Source: an uncultured Candidatus Actinomarina sp.
Lineage (GTDB): Bacteria; Actinomycetota; Acidimicrobiia; Actinomarinales; Actinomarinaceae
Length of the DNA: 49,129 nt
Assembly (NCBI GenBank): GCA_902519215.1
Contig: CABYIX010000009.1
Coordinates: 1-49,129, forward strand
Reading direction: 5' to 3'
Of this stretch, positions 41,593 to 49,129 are shown one piece after another (position 1 is the stretch's first letter; each line of letters opens with the position of its first letter). The translations under genes were made by a program, and so were the position numbers. The notes under the pieces were generated by a model. The model was not told the DNA's origin, did no database searches, and saw nothing but the letters and a program-made list of their open reading frames with translations.

Positions 41593-41598
41593 TATAAT
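41593..41598 (+). promoter_or_regulatory. -10 box of the 4-hydroxybutyryl-CoA dehydratase gene (leaderless candidate)
   Basis: A perfect TATAAT ends 5 nt before ATG 41604; no Shine-Dalgarno. Confidence 0.5.
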
Positions 41599-41603
41599 AT
41601 TAT

Positions 41604-43061
41604 ATGGAAAAAATTTCTAATAGAGAAAGTTACTTAAAATCAATATCAGATAGAAATTTAAAGATTTATCTCATGGGAAAACTTGTTGAGGATCCTTTAT
41701 CACACCCAATAATAAGGCCGAGCATAGAAGCGATGGCAGAAACATACGAACTAGCAGTAAATGAGCCTGAACTTGGTTCTGTAAAGTCTCCCTATACAGG
41801 AGAAAGCATTAATAGATTTTTACATATTGCTGAAAGTAATGATGATTTGTATTTACAGAACAAAATGCAAAGAAAACTTGGTCAATTAACTGGGACATGT
41901 TTTCAAAGATGTGTTGGTATGGATGCCTTTAATGCTCTTCATTCTGTAACATTTGAAATTGATGAGAAATATTCCACAAAATATCATCAAAATTTTATTA
42001 GCTTCTTAACTGAAATGCATAAATACAATTTAGTAATTGGTGGTGCAATGACAGATGTTAAAGGAGATCGTTCTAAATTACCTCACGAACAAGAAGATGA
42101 AGATCTGTATCTAAGAATAGTTGATAGAGATGAAAATGGTGTTTATGTAAAAGGTGCAAAAGCTCACCAAACCGGATGTATAAACTCACACTGGATGGTG
42201 GTAATGCCTACTCTTAGACTCACTGATAAAGATAAAGATTATGCAATAGTTGGAGCTATACCTGTAGATGCTGAGGGCATTACTTACATATACGGAAGAC
42301 AGTCTTGTGATACGAGGAGCATGGAGCCAGGAGAATATGATGTAGGTAACAAATATTTTGCAGGTCAAGAAGCAATGGTAATTTTTGATAATGTTTTTAT
42401 CCCTAACGAATTAATTTTTATGAACGGTGAATTCGATTTTGCATCAATGCTAGTTGAAAGATTTACAACATATCATAGACGATCATATGTTTGCAAAGCT
42501 GGTGTTGGTGATGTTTTAATAGGAGCAGCTGCAACAATAGCAGAATATAACGGTGTTGAGAATGCTTCACATATTTCTGACAAACTTGTTGAAATGAATA
42601 AAATGAACGAAACAATATACGCAACTGGTATTGCCTCTTCACTTCAAGGCTCTAAAACTAAGTCAGGAAATTATATAAATGATGATTTATTGGCTAATGT
42701 TTGTAAACAACATGTAACAAAGGACACATTTGAAATTGGTCGATTAGCTCAAGATTTAGCAGGAGGTCTTGTTGGATCTATGCCTTCAGGAATAGATTTT
42801 AATGAAGGTGAGATGTCATCAGAGTTAAAAAAATACTTAAAAGGTATAAAAGAAACTAATGCTGAAGATAGGGTAAAAATTCTTCGACTTATAGAGAATA
42901 TGACTCTGGGAAGAAATGCAGTAGCTTACTTAACTGAATCTCTTCATGGTGCTGGCTCACCTCAAGCACAAAGAGTTCAAATAAAAAGAAAAGTAAATAT
43001 TGACGAGAAGAAAGAATTAGCAAAAAAGCTATCTGGTATTAACAAAAAGGATAGAAATTGA
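41604..43061 (+). CDS. abfD: 4-hydroxybutyryl-CoA dehydratase/vinylacetyl-CoA isomerase-like (4-hydroxyphenylacetate 3-hydroxylase family)
   Basis: A 485-residue flavin/Fe-S dehydratase of the HpaB fold. The Fe-S ligands of AbfD (Cys99, Cys103, His292, Cys299 in the clostridial enzyme) have counterparts: Cys99 and Cys103 in TCFQRCVGMDAFN, and His291 and Cys297 in YHRRSYVCKAGVGDVLIGAA. The HpaB-type monooxygenases lack these. The His-Cys spacing is one residue shorter than in the clostridial enzyme. Other segments also fit: AKAHQTGCINSHWMVVMPT, FAGQEAMVIFDNVFIP. It makes crotonyl-CoA from 4-hydroxybutyryl-CoA. A TATAAT lies directly upstream. Confidence 0.85.
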   Translation: MEKISNRESYLKSISDRNLKIYLMGKLVEDPLSHPIIRPSIEAMAETYELAVNEPELGSVKSPYTGESINRFLHIAESNDDLYLQNKMQRKLGQLTGTCFQRCVGMDAFNALHSVTFEIDEKYSTKYHQNFISFLTEMHKYNLVIGGAMTDVKGDRSKLPHEQEDEDLYLRIVDRDENGVYVKGAKAHQTGCINSHWMVVMPTLRLTDKDKDYAIVGAIPVDAEGITYIYGRQSCDTRSMEPGEYDVGNKYFAGQEAMVIFDNVFIPNELIFMNGEFDFASMLVERFTTYHRRSYVCKAGVGDVLIGAAATIAEYNGVENASHISDKLVEMNKMNETIYATGIASSLQGSKTKSGNYINDDLLANVCKQHVTKDTFEIGRLAQDLAGGLVGSMPSGIDFNEGEMSSELKKYLKGIKETNAEDRVKILRLIENMTLGRNAVAYLTESLHGAGSPQAQRVQIKRKVNIDEKKELAKKLSGINKKDRN

Positions 43062-44029
43062 AATCAATAGTATGCACAACATTAGGAGAACCAAACCTTC
43101 TTGAAGTCAAAGAAGTGTCTCTTCCCTCTTTAGGAGATGACGATGTACTTGTAAAAGTTCAAGCTGCTGGAGTTAACTTTCCCGATGCTTTACTAGTTCA
43201 GGGGAAATATCAAATAGTAATTGATCCTCCCTTTACTCCAGGAAATGAAGTTTGTGGCTTGATTGAAGATGTAGGTTCTAATGTAAATATTCCTGTAGGT
43301 ACAAAAGTTATTGGTTTACCACCTGTAGGTGGATTTGCTGAATATGTAGCAGTAAATAAAAATTTAATAATACCTGTTAACGATGATTTTGATTCACTTG
43401 CAGGTGCCAGTTTGCCTATAAATTATGGTACTGCGTACTATGCACTAAAACGAAGAGCTGAAGCATCTAATGGGGAATCTCTTCTAGTGCTTGGAGCATC
43501 TGGAGGTATAGGCACTGCCTCTATACAGTTAGCAAAAATAATGGGATTAAAAACATTGTGCGCTGTGGGATCTGATGAAAAGGAAGATTATGTTAAAAGC
43601 TTAGGTGCTGATGAGATAATAAGATACGATAGAGAACCTCTAAAAGAAACGGTTAAAGAACTTACAAATGGCTTAGGAGTAGATATTGTCATGGACCCTG
43701 TCGGCGGCGATGTGTCTGAACAAGCACTGCGTGCAACAGCGTTTAATGGAAGACATTTAGTAATTGGGTTTGCAAACGGAGAAATTCCTAAAATTTCATT
43801 AAACCTTACTTTGGTTAAGGGCGTGTCAATAGTTGGAGTATGGTGGGGTCGATGGACTAATACATCTCCAAAAGAAACAGCTCAGGACTTTTCTGAACTT
43901 GTTTCATTTATCAACGACAACAAACTTAAAATTGTGCCTAACAATGTATACAAACTTGAAGAAACACCAGTAGCACTTGAGAATTTCCTAAATAGGAAAA
44001 ATATAGGAAAGACTGTAATTAATATTTAA
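43058..44029 (+). CDS. zinc-independent MDR-family quinone/enoyl reductase
   Basis: A 323-residue medium-chain reductase of the NADPH:quinone oxidoreductase group. It has VQAAGVNFPDALLVQGKYQ, PFTPGNEVCGLIEDVG, the cofactor loop LVLGASGGIGTASIQLAK, DIVMDPVGGD, and WGRWTNTSPKE. There are no zinc-ligand cysteines. It starts at TTG 43058, overlapping the upstream TGA (TTGA), with AAAGGAT before it. Linked to abfD, so it could reduce an enoyl-CoA or a quinone. Confidence 0.9.
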   Translation: MKSIVCTTLGEPNLLEVKEVSLPSLGDDDVLVKVQAAGVNFPDALLVQGKYQIVIDPPFTPGNEVCGLIEDVGSNVNIPVGTKVIGLPPVGGFAEYVAVNKNLIIPVNDDFDSLAGASLPINYGTAYYALKRRAEASNGESLLVLGASGGIGTASIQLAKIMGLKTLCAVGSDEKEDYVKSLGADEIIRYDREPLKETVKELTNGLGVDIVMDPVGGDVSEQALRATAFNGRHLVIGFANGEIPKISLNLTLVKGVSIVGVWWGRWTNTSPKETAQDFSELVSFINDNKLKIVPNNVYKLEETPVALENFLNRKNIGKTVINI

Positions 44030-44652
44030 TGTGATGCAAAGTAGGGATTATCCCCTGCAGCGTGATCTGTTGCATCAATAATGTTACCAATCTCAGGCAC
44101 AGCTTGTCTTAATGAAGCTTCAATACCTTGAGTAAGTGTAACTTGTGCCATTCCACAACCTTGGCAACCACCACCGAGTTTTAAATAAATATCAGTTCCT
44201 TCAACACCAATTAATTGAGCTGCTCCACCATGGGAAGCAATTGCGGGATTAATTTGGCTTTCAAGAACAGCTTGGACTTTTTCAGCAAATTCACCTTTCA
44301 ATTCAGGTAAATCATCAGGATTACCAATCATTGCTGGACTAGGAGTATTAGGATTGTCCATTGTCAACCCAGGTGCTTGAGGGTCATCTGACATATCCAA
44401 ACTTGCTCCTTCAAATTTATCTATATCTTTAGCAGCGACAATTACAACTAAGTCACCAAAATCTACTCTTTTGTCATCTGAACGAGCTTGCTCAACATCT
44501 AAAAAACTCAAGTCGTATGTAAATTGATTTCCATGTACACCATCAATCTGGAGGAAAAGAGCATACTCTTTTTCACCTGGTTCTTGGTCGCGGAGTTCAA
44601 TAATTGTTTTTACGGCTTCATCACCAATTTTAAAATTTAATACATCACTCAT
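44026..44652 (-). CDS. nfuA: NfuA-like Fe-S cluster carrier protein
   Basis: The 208-residue protein has an N-terminal degenerate A-type domain (IKTIIELRDQ-like, then NQFTYDLSFL), a linker, and a C-terminal NifU domain with INPAIASHGGAAQLIGVEG and the cluster-binding GGGCQGCGMAQVTLTQGI (CX2C). It delivers 4Fe-4S clusters. It would support CofG, CofH, the RecB-like nuclease and AbfD. Its stop shares TTAA with the MDR gene stop. Confidence 0.93.
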   Translation of the reverse strand: MSDVLNFKIGDEAVKTIIELRDQEPGEKEYALFLQIDGVHGNQFTYDLSFLDVEQARSDDKRVDFGDLVVIVAAKDIDKFEGASLDMSDDPQAPGLTMDNPNTPSPAMIGNPDDLPELKGEFAEKVQAVLESQINPAIASHGGAAQLIGVEGTDIYLKLGGGCQGCGMAQVTLTQGIEASLRQAVPEIGNIIDATDHAAGDNPYFASH

Positions 44653-44659
44653 GCTATTA

Positions 44660-44665
44660 ATGTTA
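44660..44665 (-). promoter_or_regulatory. -10 box of nfuA (leaderless candidate)
   Basis: On the minus strand TAACAT ends 7 nt before ATG 44652. Confidence 0.4.
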
Positions 44666-44712
44666 CATGATTTGAGATATGTGAGAAATTTTTTAGCATT
44701 AAACTATATATA

Positions 44713-44718
44713 TAACTT
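44713..44718 (+). promoter_or_regulatory. -10 box of the thiamine pyrophosphokinase gene (leaderless candidate)
   Basis: TAACTT ends 7 nt before ATG 44726, within an AT-rich run, so it is only a weak candidate. Confidence 0.3.
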
Positions 44719-44725
44719 TTAATTT

Positions 44726-45340
44726 ATGAAAAATGTATTAATTTCGATAGGTGGCGATTGCAATAGCGATATATCAAATCATAACCTTAGCTTTGAACAA
44801 ATAATCGCTGTAGATAGTGGGATAAAACATATTTACAATCTTTCATTAGAACCAAGTATTTTAGTAGGAGATTTGGATTCAATTTCAAAAGAAGACTACA
44901 GAAAAGTTATGGAAACAAATATTAATATTGAAAGCTATCAAGAAGATAAAGATCATACAGATTTTGAATTAAGTCTTAATAAAATCGTAAATCCTCATGA
45001 TAAAAATATTTTTATTATTGGTGGAGAGGGTGGAGATATTGATCACATGCTATCTGTATTCTTTATAATCTCTAATAAAGAATTCTATCAAAATATAACC
45101 TGGCTATATGATAAACAAAGTATCTTGTTCAGAAATAATATTTCTTTACAAAGGGATACAAATATGAATTTTAGCCTTATACCTCTTTCAGATTTAAAAT
45201 CACTTTACATAAAAGGTGCAAAATGGGAATTAGATAATAAAAATGTTGAAATGGGACATTCACTTACACTAAGAAATCAAACTGAAGGAGAACTCCTTCA
45301 AATTTACTGTGAAGAAGGAAGGTTTGCTTTTATTTACTAG
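44726..45340 (+). CDS. thiamine pyrophosphokinase
   Basis: TPK transfers pyrophosphate from ATP to thiamine. The 204-residue protein has VLISIGGDCNSD, AVDSGIKHIYNLSLEPSILVGDLDSISKEDY with the GDLDS signature, EDKDHTDFELSL with D-X-TD, IIGGEGGDIDHMLS with D-X-H, and a C-terminal beta domain ending LRNQTEGELLQIY. It lies alone between nfuA and the second acyl-CoA dehydrogenase. Its stop shares CTAG with that gene's stop. The symbol is left blank because thiN and tnr are both in use. Confidence 0.92.
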   Translation: MKNVLISIGGDCNSDISNHNLSFEQIIAVDSGIKHIYNLSLEPSILVGDLDSISKEDYRKVMETNINIESYQEDKDHTDFELSLNKIVNPHDKNIFIIGGEGGDIDHMLSVFFIISNKEFYQNITWLYDKQSILFRNNISLQRDTNMNFSLIPLSDLKSLYIKGAKWELDNKNVEMGHSLTLRNQTEGELLQIYCEEGRFAFIY

Positions 45341-46554
45341 GACCTAGGAATATCTTTCCAGGCTTTGTCTTTATCTAGTTTTGGCTCACTTGGAAGACCT
45401 AATACTCTCTCTGCAATGATATTTCTCATTATTTCAGATGTTCCACCTTCTATTGAGTTAGCTCTTGACCTAAGAAATAGACTTTGTGTGTCTGTAAAGC
45501 CGAAAGATTCATTTTCAAAATTAAGATCAGGTTGGGTCAATTCGTAACCTCTTGGAAAAAGCAATGCATCATTTCCTAACATTTCCATTCCAAACTCATA
45601 TGATGCTTTATTGATTTCAGCTTCATGTAATTTACTTGTAGAACCTTCTGGGCCAGGGGTTCCTTTTTCTCTATTTTCAAAAGCCCTTATATTGGTTAAT
45701 CTTACTGATTCTTGTTCAATCCATAGGGAAACTAATTTATCTCTGGTAACAGGATCATCAAGACCATTATCTTTCCACAATTGAACAAGATGTCCTGGAG
45801 CGCCACTACCTCTTTCCCTAACATTTCCACCTATTGCTACTCTCTCATTCATTAAAACTGCAAGTGAAACTCTCCAGCCATCTCCTACGTTGCCTAAAAG
45901 GTTTTCTTTTGGGATTTTAACATCAGTAAAATAAACTTCGTTGAACTCTGCTTCACCAGTGATTTGTCGAAGTGGCCTTACCTCTACACCATCAGATTCC
46001 ATATCGACTATAAAAAATGTCAACCCTCTGTGCTTCGGAACATTAGGATCTGTTCTAGTGACTAAAAGACCCCATTTGGCTAAATGCCCAAGTGTCGTCC
46101 ACACTTTTTGTCCATTTACTATAAAACCATCACCATCATCTACAGCTTTAGTTGACAAACTTGCTAAATCTGATCCTGAACCTGGTTCTGAGAACATTTG
46201 ACACCATACCTCATCAGAAGTAAACATTGGTCTTAAGTATTTTTGAATTTGTTCTGGTGTACCATACTCAATAATTGTTGGAGCAGCCATGCCTATACCT
46301 AATATATTTGCAATTCTATTTTGTTGTGAGATTCCCTCACTCCTTAGAGTTTCTGTGATGAGAAGTTGATATTTTGGATTCAGACCTAATCCTCCAGCAC
46401 CTTCTGGATAGTTAACCCAAGCAAGTCCTAAATCAAATTGCTTACCCCAAAATTCTTTAATGTCATCAGTTTCACTTCTAAATTTAACAAGTTCATCTAA
46501 TCTACTTTTAACTAACTGTTCAGCATCAGAGTGTTTTGTTTCAGTTTTTACCAT
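45337..46554 (-). CDS. acyl-CoA dehydrogenase
   Basis: A 405-residue ACAD with QMFSEPGSGSDLASLSTKAV, NGQKVWTTLGHLAKWGLLVTRTDPNVPKHRGLTFF, REQITGEAEF-like LRQITGEAEFNEVYFTDVKIPKENLLG, and the C-terminal RSRANSIEGGTSEIMRNIIAERVLGLP. The GGTSEI sequence and the Glu of the family are visible. It belongs to the FadE-type group common in actinobacteria for sterol or long-chain acyl-CoA. It has its own TATAAT 5 nt from ATG, and follows SDR by 25 bp. Confidence 0.93.
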   Translation of the reverse strand: MVKTETKHSDAEQLVKSRLDELVKFRSETDDIKEFWGKQFDLGLAWVNYPEGAGGLGLNPKYQLLITETLRSEGISQQNRIANILGIGMAAPTIIEYGTPEQIQKYLRPMFTSDEVWCQMFSEPGSGSDLASLSTKAVDDGDGFIVNGQKVWTTLGHLAKWGLLVTRTDPNVPKHRGLTFFIVDMESDGVEVRPLRQITGEAEFNEVYFTDVKIPKENLLGNVGDGWRVSLAVLMNERVAIGGNVRERGSGAPGHLVQLWKDNGLDDPVTRDKLVSLWIEQESVRLTNIRAFENREKGTPGPEGSTSKLHEAEINKASYEFGMEMLGNDALLFPRGYELTQPDLNFENESFGFTDTQSLFLRSRANSIEGGTSEIMRNIIAERVLGLPSEPKLDKDKAWKDIPRS

Positions 46555-46559
46555 ATAAG

Positions 46560-46565
46560 ATTATA
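46560..46565 (-). promoter_or_regulatory. -10 box of the acyl-CoA dehydrogenase gene at 46554 (leaderless candidate)
   Basis: A perfect TATAAT on the minus strand ends 5 nt before ATG 46554, inside a 25-bp gap after the SDR gene. Confidence 0.5.
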
Positions 46566-46579
46566 CAACAAATTTATGA

Positions 46580-47485
46580 TTACTGATTACCTTGAATAGC
46601 CTGTTGAATAATAATTAGTTCGTCTTCATTGCTCAATGGGTATGTGCCATTTTCAATATTTCTAATTTCTTCAATGTTGTCAGCAATATCTTCTGCAGAT
46701 GGACTTGTATTTATATATCCTTTATGAGTAATAATACCAATTCGTGCAAAACGTCCAGCACCAACGCCATAGATTTCATGGCTAGGCTCACAAGCCTCTG
46801 ATGCTAAATAAGAAACCAAGGGGGTAACTAATTCTGCGCTGAATAATTTACCTAAATCTTCAGAAAGTAGAGCTTCGGTCATTCTTGTATAGGCGGTAGG
46901 AGCAATAACGTTAACTTTTATGTTATATTTTGCACCTTCAATTGCCAATACATTGGTTAAGCCAACAACACCCATTTTTGCCGCACCGTAATTTGATTGG
47001 CCAAAGTTACCAAACAAACCCGATGGTGAGGCAACATTGACAATTCTTCCGTAATTTTTTTCCTTCATAACTTTAAATGCAGGTTGAGAGACAAAGAATG
47101 CTCCCTTTAAATGAACATCGATAATTAATGAAAGTTCTTCTTCAGACATATTAGCAAAGCTTTTATCACGTAATATTCCTGCATTGTTTACTAAAGCATC
47201 AACTGTACCAAAGCTATCAATAGCTGATTGAACAATTGATTCACCACCTTCTTTAGTTGCTACAGAATCGTAATTAGCAACTGCTTCACCACCATTTTCA
47301 ATTATTTCATTTACAACTTCATCAGCTGGAGAACTTGCTGAACCTGATCCATCTACTGAACCTCCTAGGTCATTAACAACAACTTTGGCTCCCCTGTTTC
47401 CGAGATCTAGAGCATACGCTTTTCCTAAACCATTACCGGCCCCAGTAACTATAACTACTCTGTCTTCAAAAGATATATTAGACAT
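46580..47485 (-). CDS. short-chain dehydrogenase (HSD17B4/MFE-like 3-hydroxyacyl-CoA dehydrogenase)
   Basis: A 301-residue SDR with the NAD motif VIVTGAGNGLGKAYALDLGNRGAKVVVNDLGGSVDG, LVNNAGILRDKSFANMS, and the catalytic Ser, Tyr, Lys in NVASPSGLFGNFGQSNYGAAKMG. The insertion and the VNDLGG segment are typical of the D-hydroxyacyl-CoA dehydrogenase part of peroxisomal multifunctional enzyme. It starts 3 bp after the acyl-CoA synthetase gene, consistent with fatty or steroid acyl degradation. Confidence 0.92.
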   Translation of the reverse strand: MSNISFEDRVVIVTGAGNGLGKAYALDLGNRGAKVVVNDLGGSVDGSGSASSPADEVVNEIIENGGEAVANYDSVATKEGGESIVQSAIDSFGTVDALVNNAGILRDKSFANMSEEELSLIIDVHLKGAFFVSQPAFKVMKEKNYGRIVNVASPSGLFGNFGQSNYGAAKMGVVGLTNVLAIEGAKYNIKVNVIAPTAYTRMTEALLSEDLGKLFSAELVTPLVSYLASEACEPSHEIYGVGAGRFARIGIITHKGYINTSPSAEDIADNIEEIRNIENGTYPLSNEDELIIIQQAIQGNQ

Positions 47486-47487
47486 TT

Positions 47488-49129
47488 TTACCCTTCCTCG
47501 TACATAGATTCAATTTCTTCATTATACATTTCAGCAATAACATTGCGCTTCAATTTTAATGTAGGTGTTAGCTCCCCACTAGAATCTGTCCATTCCTTTT
47601 CTAAGATGACAAATTTTTTAATTTGTTGTACTTGAGCAACTTGTGAATTAGCTTCATCAACTTGCTTTTGTATTGCATCAATTACTGTTTGGTTTTTAGC
47701 CATGTTTTCAATTGAGTATTCAATGTTGTTATCGGAACCCCAAGTTTCTGCTCCCCCATCACCGTCTAAGACTATTAATGCTGTTAGATATTTTTTTCCA
47801 TCTCCAACAACACATATTTGTCCTATTAGTTGATGTGGTTTAATTAAGTCTTCCACTTCTACAGGAGCTATATTCTTACCTGCTGATGTAATTAATATTT
47901 CTTTTTTTCTTCCAATTATTTTTACATAGCCTTCGGAATCAATTTCGGCTAAATCTCCAGTATGTAGCCATCCTTCAGAATCAAAGGTTTCTTTAGTCTG
48001 CTCATCTGATTTGTAATACCCTTGAGCGACGTGATTACCTTTGATACATAATTCACCGTCTTCCATAACTTTAACCTCAGTTCCTGGAATTGGTATACCA
48101 ACTTTACCAATTGGATTTAATACACTGGGTACTTCAATGGAATCTGCTTTTAATCTTTTAGAGAAAGATTCTACAGCATTTCCTGGAACACCTATTGTTG
48201 CAGGTCCTGTATCTTCAGTCATGCCATATATTTCTGTAACATCTATACCAATAGCATGAAACCATCTGTGTACATCCTTGTTCATTGGTGCTGCAGCTGT
48301 AACAAAATATTCAGTATCTACAATTCCTAATACTTCTTTAAATTTTGAAAACACTAATTTTGAAAATACTTTATGTTTAACTCCGATCATAAAGGGAACT
48401 GACTCTCCTTTTTGCTCATAATCAACTTTTTCCAAACCATTTTTAATAGCTTTAGCTATAAGATCTTTTTTAGGATTTTCCTCAATTTTTGCTTCAAGAC
48501 CAGCCTTAAATTTTTCCCAAACCCTTGGAACTGCCAAGAATACAGATGGTTTTATAGTTGGTAGTGCATCTTTCATATCCTCAAGAACAGGCACTGGAAA
48601 AATTTGTCCTATTCTGTAAATAGCTTGATAATGGTCACCAGATCTTGCAGCAATATGGGCCATTGGCAAGTAAGAAACTATCCTTGGAAATTTAGTTGCA
48701 GGAATCATCTGACCAAATAAACTTTCTATAGTCCATAATACATTCTTATGAGATATCATTACTCCCTTTGGTTTACCAGTGGTACCTGAAGTAAATATCA
48801 AACAAGCTAAAGTCTCTGGAGTAATTGTTGCAATTGCTTCATCTAGTTTTGAAGAATCAGAACCATTAATCTCTTTTCCTTTTTCAATTAAGTCGTGATA
48901 ACTATAAACATAATCTAGATCTTTTTTTTCTTCGTAGCCATCTATTAATACAATGGCATTAAGATTTTGACAATCTTTTTTAGCTTTATTGACTTCTTCA
49001 AAGAGCTCAAGATCACCAACAATTGCCACCTTGGCTTCCATAAGGTTAGCTACGTATTCAATTTGGTTATATTTTAATTGTTTATAAAGAGTTGAAGGTG
49101 TTGCTCCACAATAAACTATTCCTAAATCA
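47488..49129 (-). CDS. long-chain acyl-CoA synthetase, FadD15-like (partial, N-terminus outside window)
   Basis: The frame runs open through the window end, so the gene is longer than an ATG at 49041 would suggest; the extra residues read GATPSTLYKQLKYNQIEYVA, like the region of FadD15 just before the nucleotide-binding part. Core motifs: LIFTSGTTGKPKGVMISHKN (AMP-binding P-loop), PMAHIAARSGDHYQAIY, VFLAVPRVWEKFKAGLE, TEIYGMTEDTG, the GWLHTGDLAEID motif, and IIGRKKEILITSAGKNIAP. It activates fatty acids with ATP and CoA. It precedes SDR and acyl-CoA dehydrogenase genes. Confidence 0.93.
   Translation of the reverse strand, partial: DLGIVYCGATPSTLYKQLKYNQIEYVANLMEAKVAIVGDLELFEEVNKAKKDCQNLNAIVLIDGYEEKKDLDYVYSYHDLIEKGKEINGSDSSKLDEAIATITPETLACLIFTSGTTGKPKGVMISHKNVLWTIESLFGQMIPATKFPRIVSYLPMAHIAARSGDHYQAIYRIGQIFPVPVLEDMKDALPTIKPSVFLAVPRVWEKFKAGLEAKIEENPKKDLIAKAIKNGLEKVDYEQKGESVPFMIGVKHKVFSKLVFSKFKEVLGIVDTEYFVTAAAPMNKDVHRWFHAIGIDVTEIYGMTEDTGPATIGVPGNAVESFSKRLKADSIEVPSVLNPIGKVGIPIPGTEVKVMEDGELCIKGNHVAQGYYKSDEQTKETFDSEGWLHTGDLAEIDSEGYVKIIGRKKEILITSAGKNIAPVEVEDLIKPHQLIGQICVVGDGKKYLTALIVLDGDGGAETWGSDNNIEYSIENMAKNQTVIDAIQKQVDEANSQVAQVQQIKKFVILEKEWTDSSGELTPTLKLKRNVIAEMYNEEIESMYEEG

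Noticed and set aside
45941-46201. 86-residue antisense frame inside the acyl-CoA dehydrogenase at 45337
   Set aside because: The real gene covers it completely; no motifs.

Overview
The window is a compact, AT-rich bacterial chromosome segment (about one third G+C by eye) with about 58 protein genes. No stretch longer than about 130 bases lacks a gene, and I see no rRNA, tRNA, CRISPR array or insertion sequence. Gene content and order point to a streamlined actinobacterium, most plausibly a marine Acidimicrobiia/'Candidatus Actinomarina'-like lineage. The reasons are F420 biosynthesis (cofG, cofH) together with F420-type reductases, a short actinobacterial inositol-3-phosphate synthase, a SepIVA/DivIVA-like gene inside a recG-rsmD-coaD-yceD-rpmF-plsX-rnc-mutM-smc block, and an S16 protein with an acidic tail. 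The lineage is an inference from content, not a database match.

Layout. 1-8140: the usual rpsP-KH-rimM-trmD-rplS operon is split. rpsP-KH-rimM lies at 6995-8140, while trmD-rplS at 1-890 is now the tail of a cofG-cofH transcript. Between them, on the other strand, are two tandem GAPDH genes, a RidA-family gene and a glutamine-amidotransferase-like hydrolase. 8268-12570: nucleobase/nucleoside salvage (upp, deoB, punA) and electron-transfer flavoprotein (etfB, etfA). 12567-23337: one long minus-strand block from recG to smc and cdd. 23422-25519: rpmB, a cold-shock-like protein, a photolyase-like protein with apparently swapped domains, and a deazaflavin-dependent reductase. 25573-29903: cell-wall genes (ddl, a membrane-anchored MurF-like ligase) with a HAD phosphatase, an alpha/beta hydrolase and a small membrane protein. 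29957-34714: class III aminotransferase, inositol-3-phosphate synthase, a RecB-like nuclease and glutamate dehydrogenase. 34795-35873: a small cassette with a 38-residue Cys-rich peptide, an unknown protein and a Rad52-like annealing protein. 35870-49129: dtd, an F420/PPOX-type oxidoreductase and a rich acyl-CoA metabolism region (HBD, two acyl-CoA dehydrogenases, APH-like kinase, MaoC, thiolase, 4-hydroxybutyryl-CoA dehydratase-like, MDR reductase, NfuA, thiamine pyrophosphokinase, SDR, acyl-CoA synthetase).

How the genes work together. ETF accepts electrons from the acyl-CoA dehydrogenases. The 4-hydroxybutyryl-CoA dehydratase, hydroxyacyl-CoA dehydrogenase and thiolase could take 4-hydroxybutyrate (perhaps from GABA through the aminotransferase) to acetyl-CoA. 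CofG/CofH make the deazaflavin Fo, used by F420 enzymes and possibly as a photolyase antenna.

The most notable observations are: an SMC protein that appears to lack its hinge; a photolyase with the antenna-type domain placed after the FAD domain; a GAPDH paralogue whose catalytic Cys is Asn, next to an intact GAPDH; a CofH with a roughly 235-residue unexplained N-terminal extension; the Rad52-like cassette; widespread TANNNT boxes 5-8 nt before start codons, implying leaderless transcripts; a 17-bp divergent promoter with overlapping -10 boxes; and convergent genes that repeatedly share a 4-bp stop-codon overlap.
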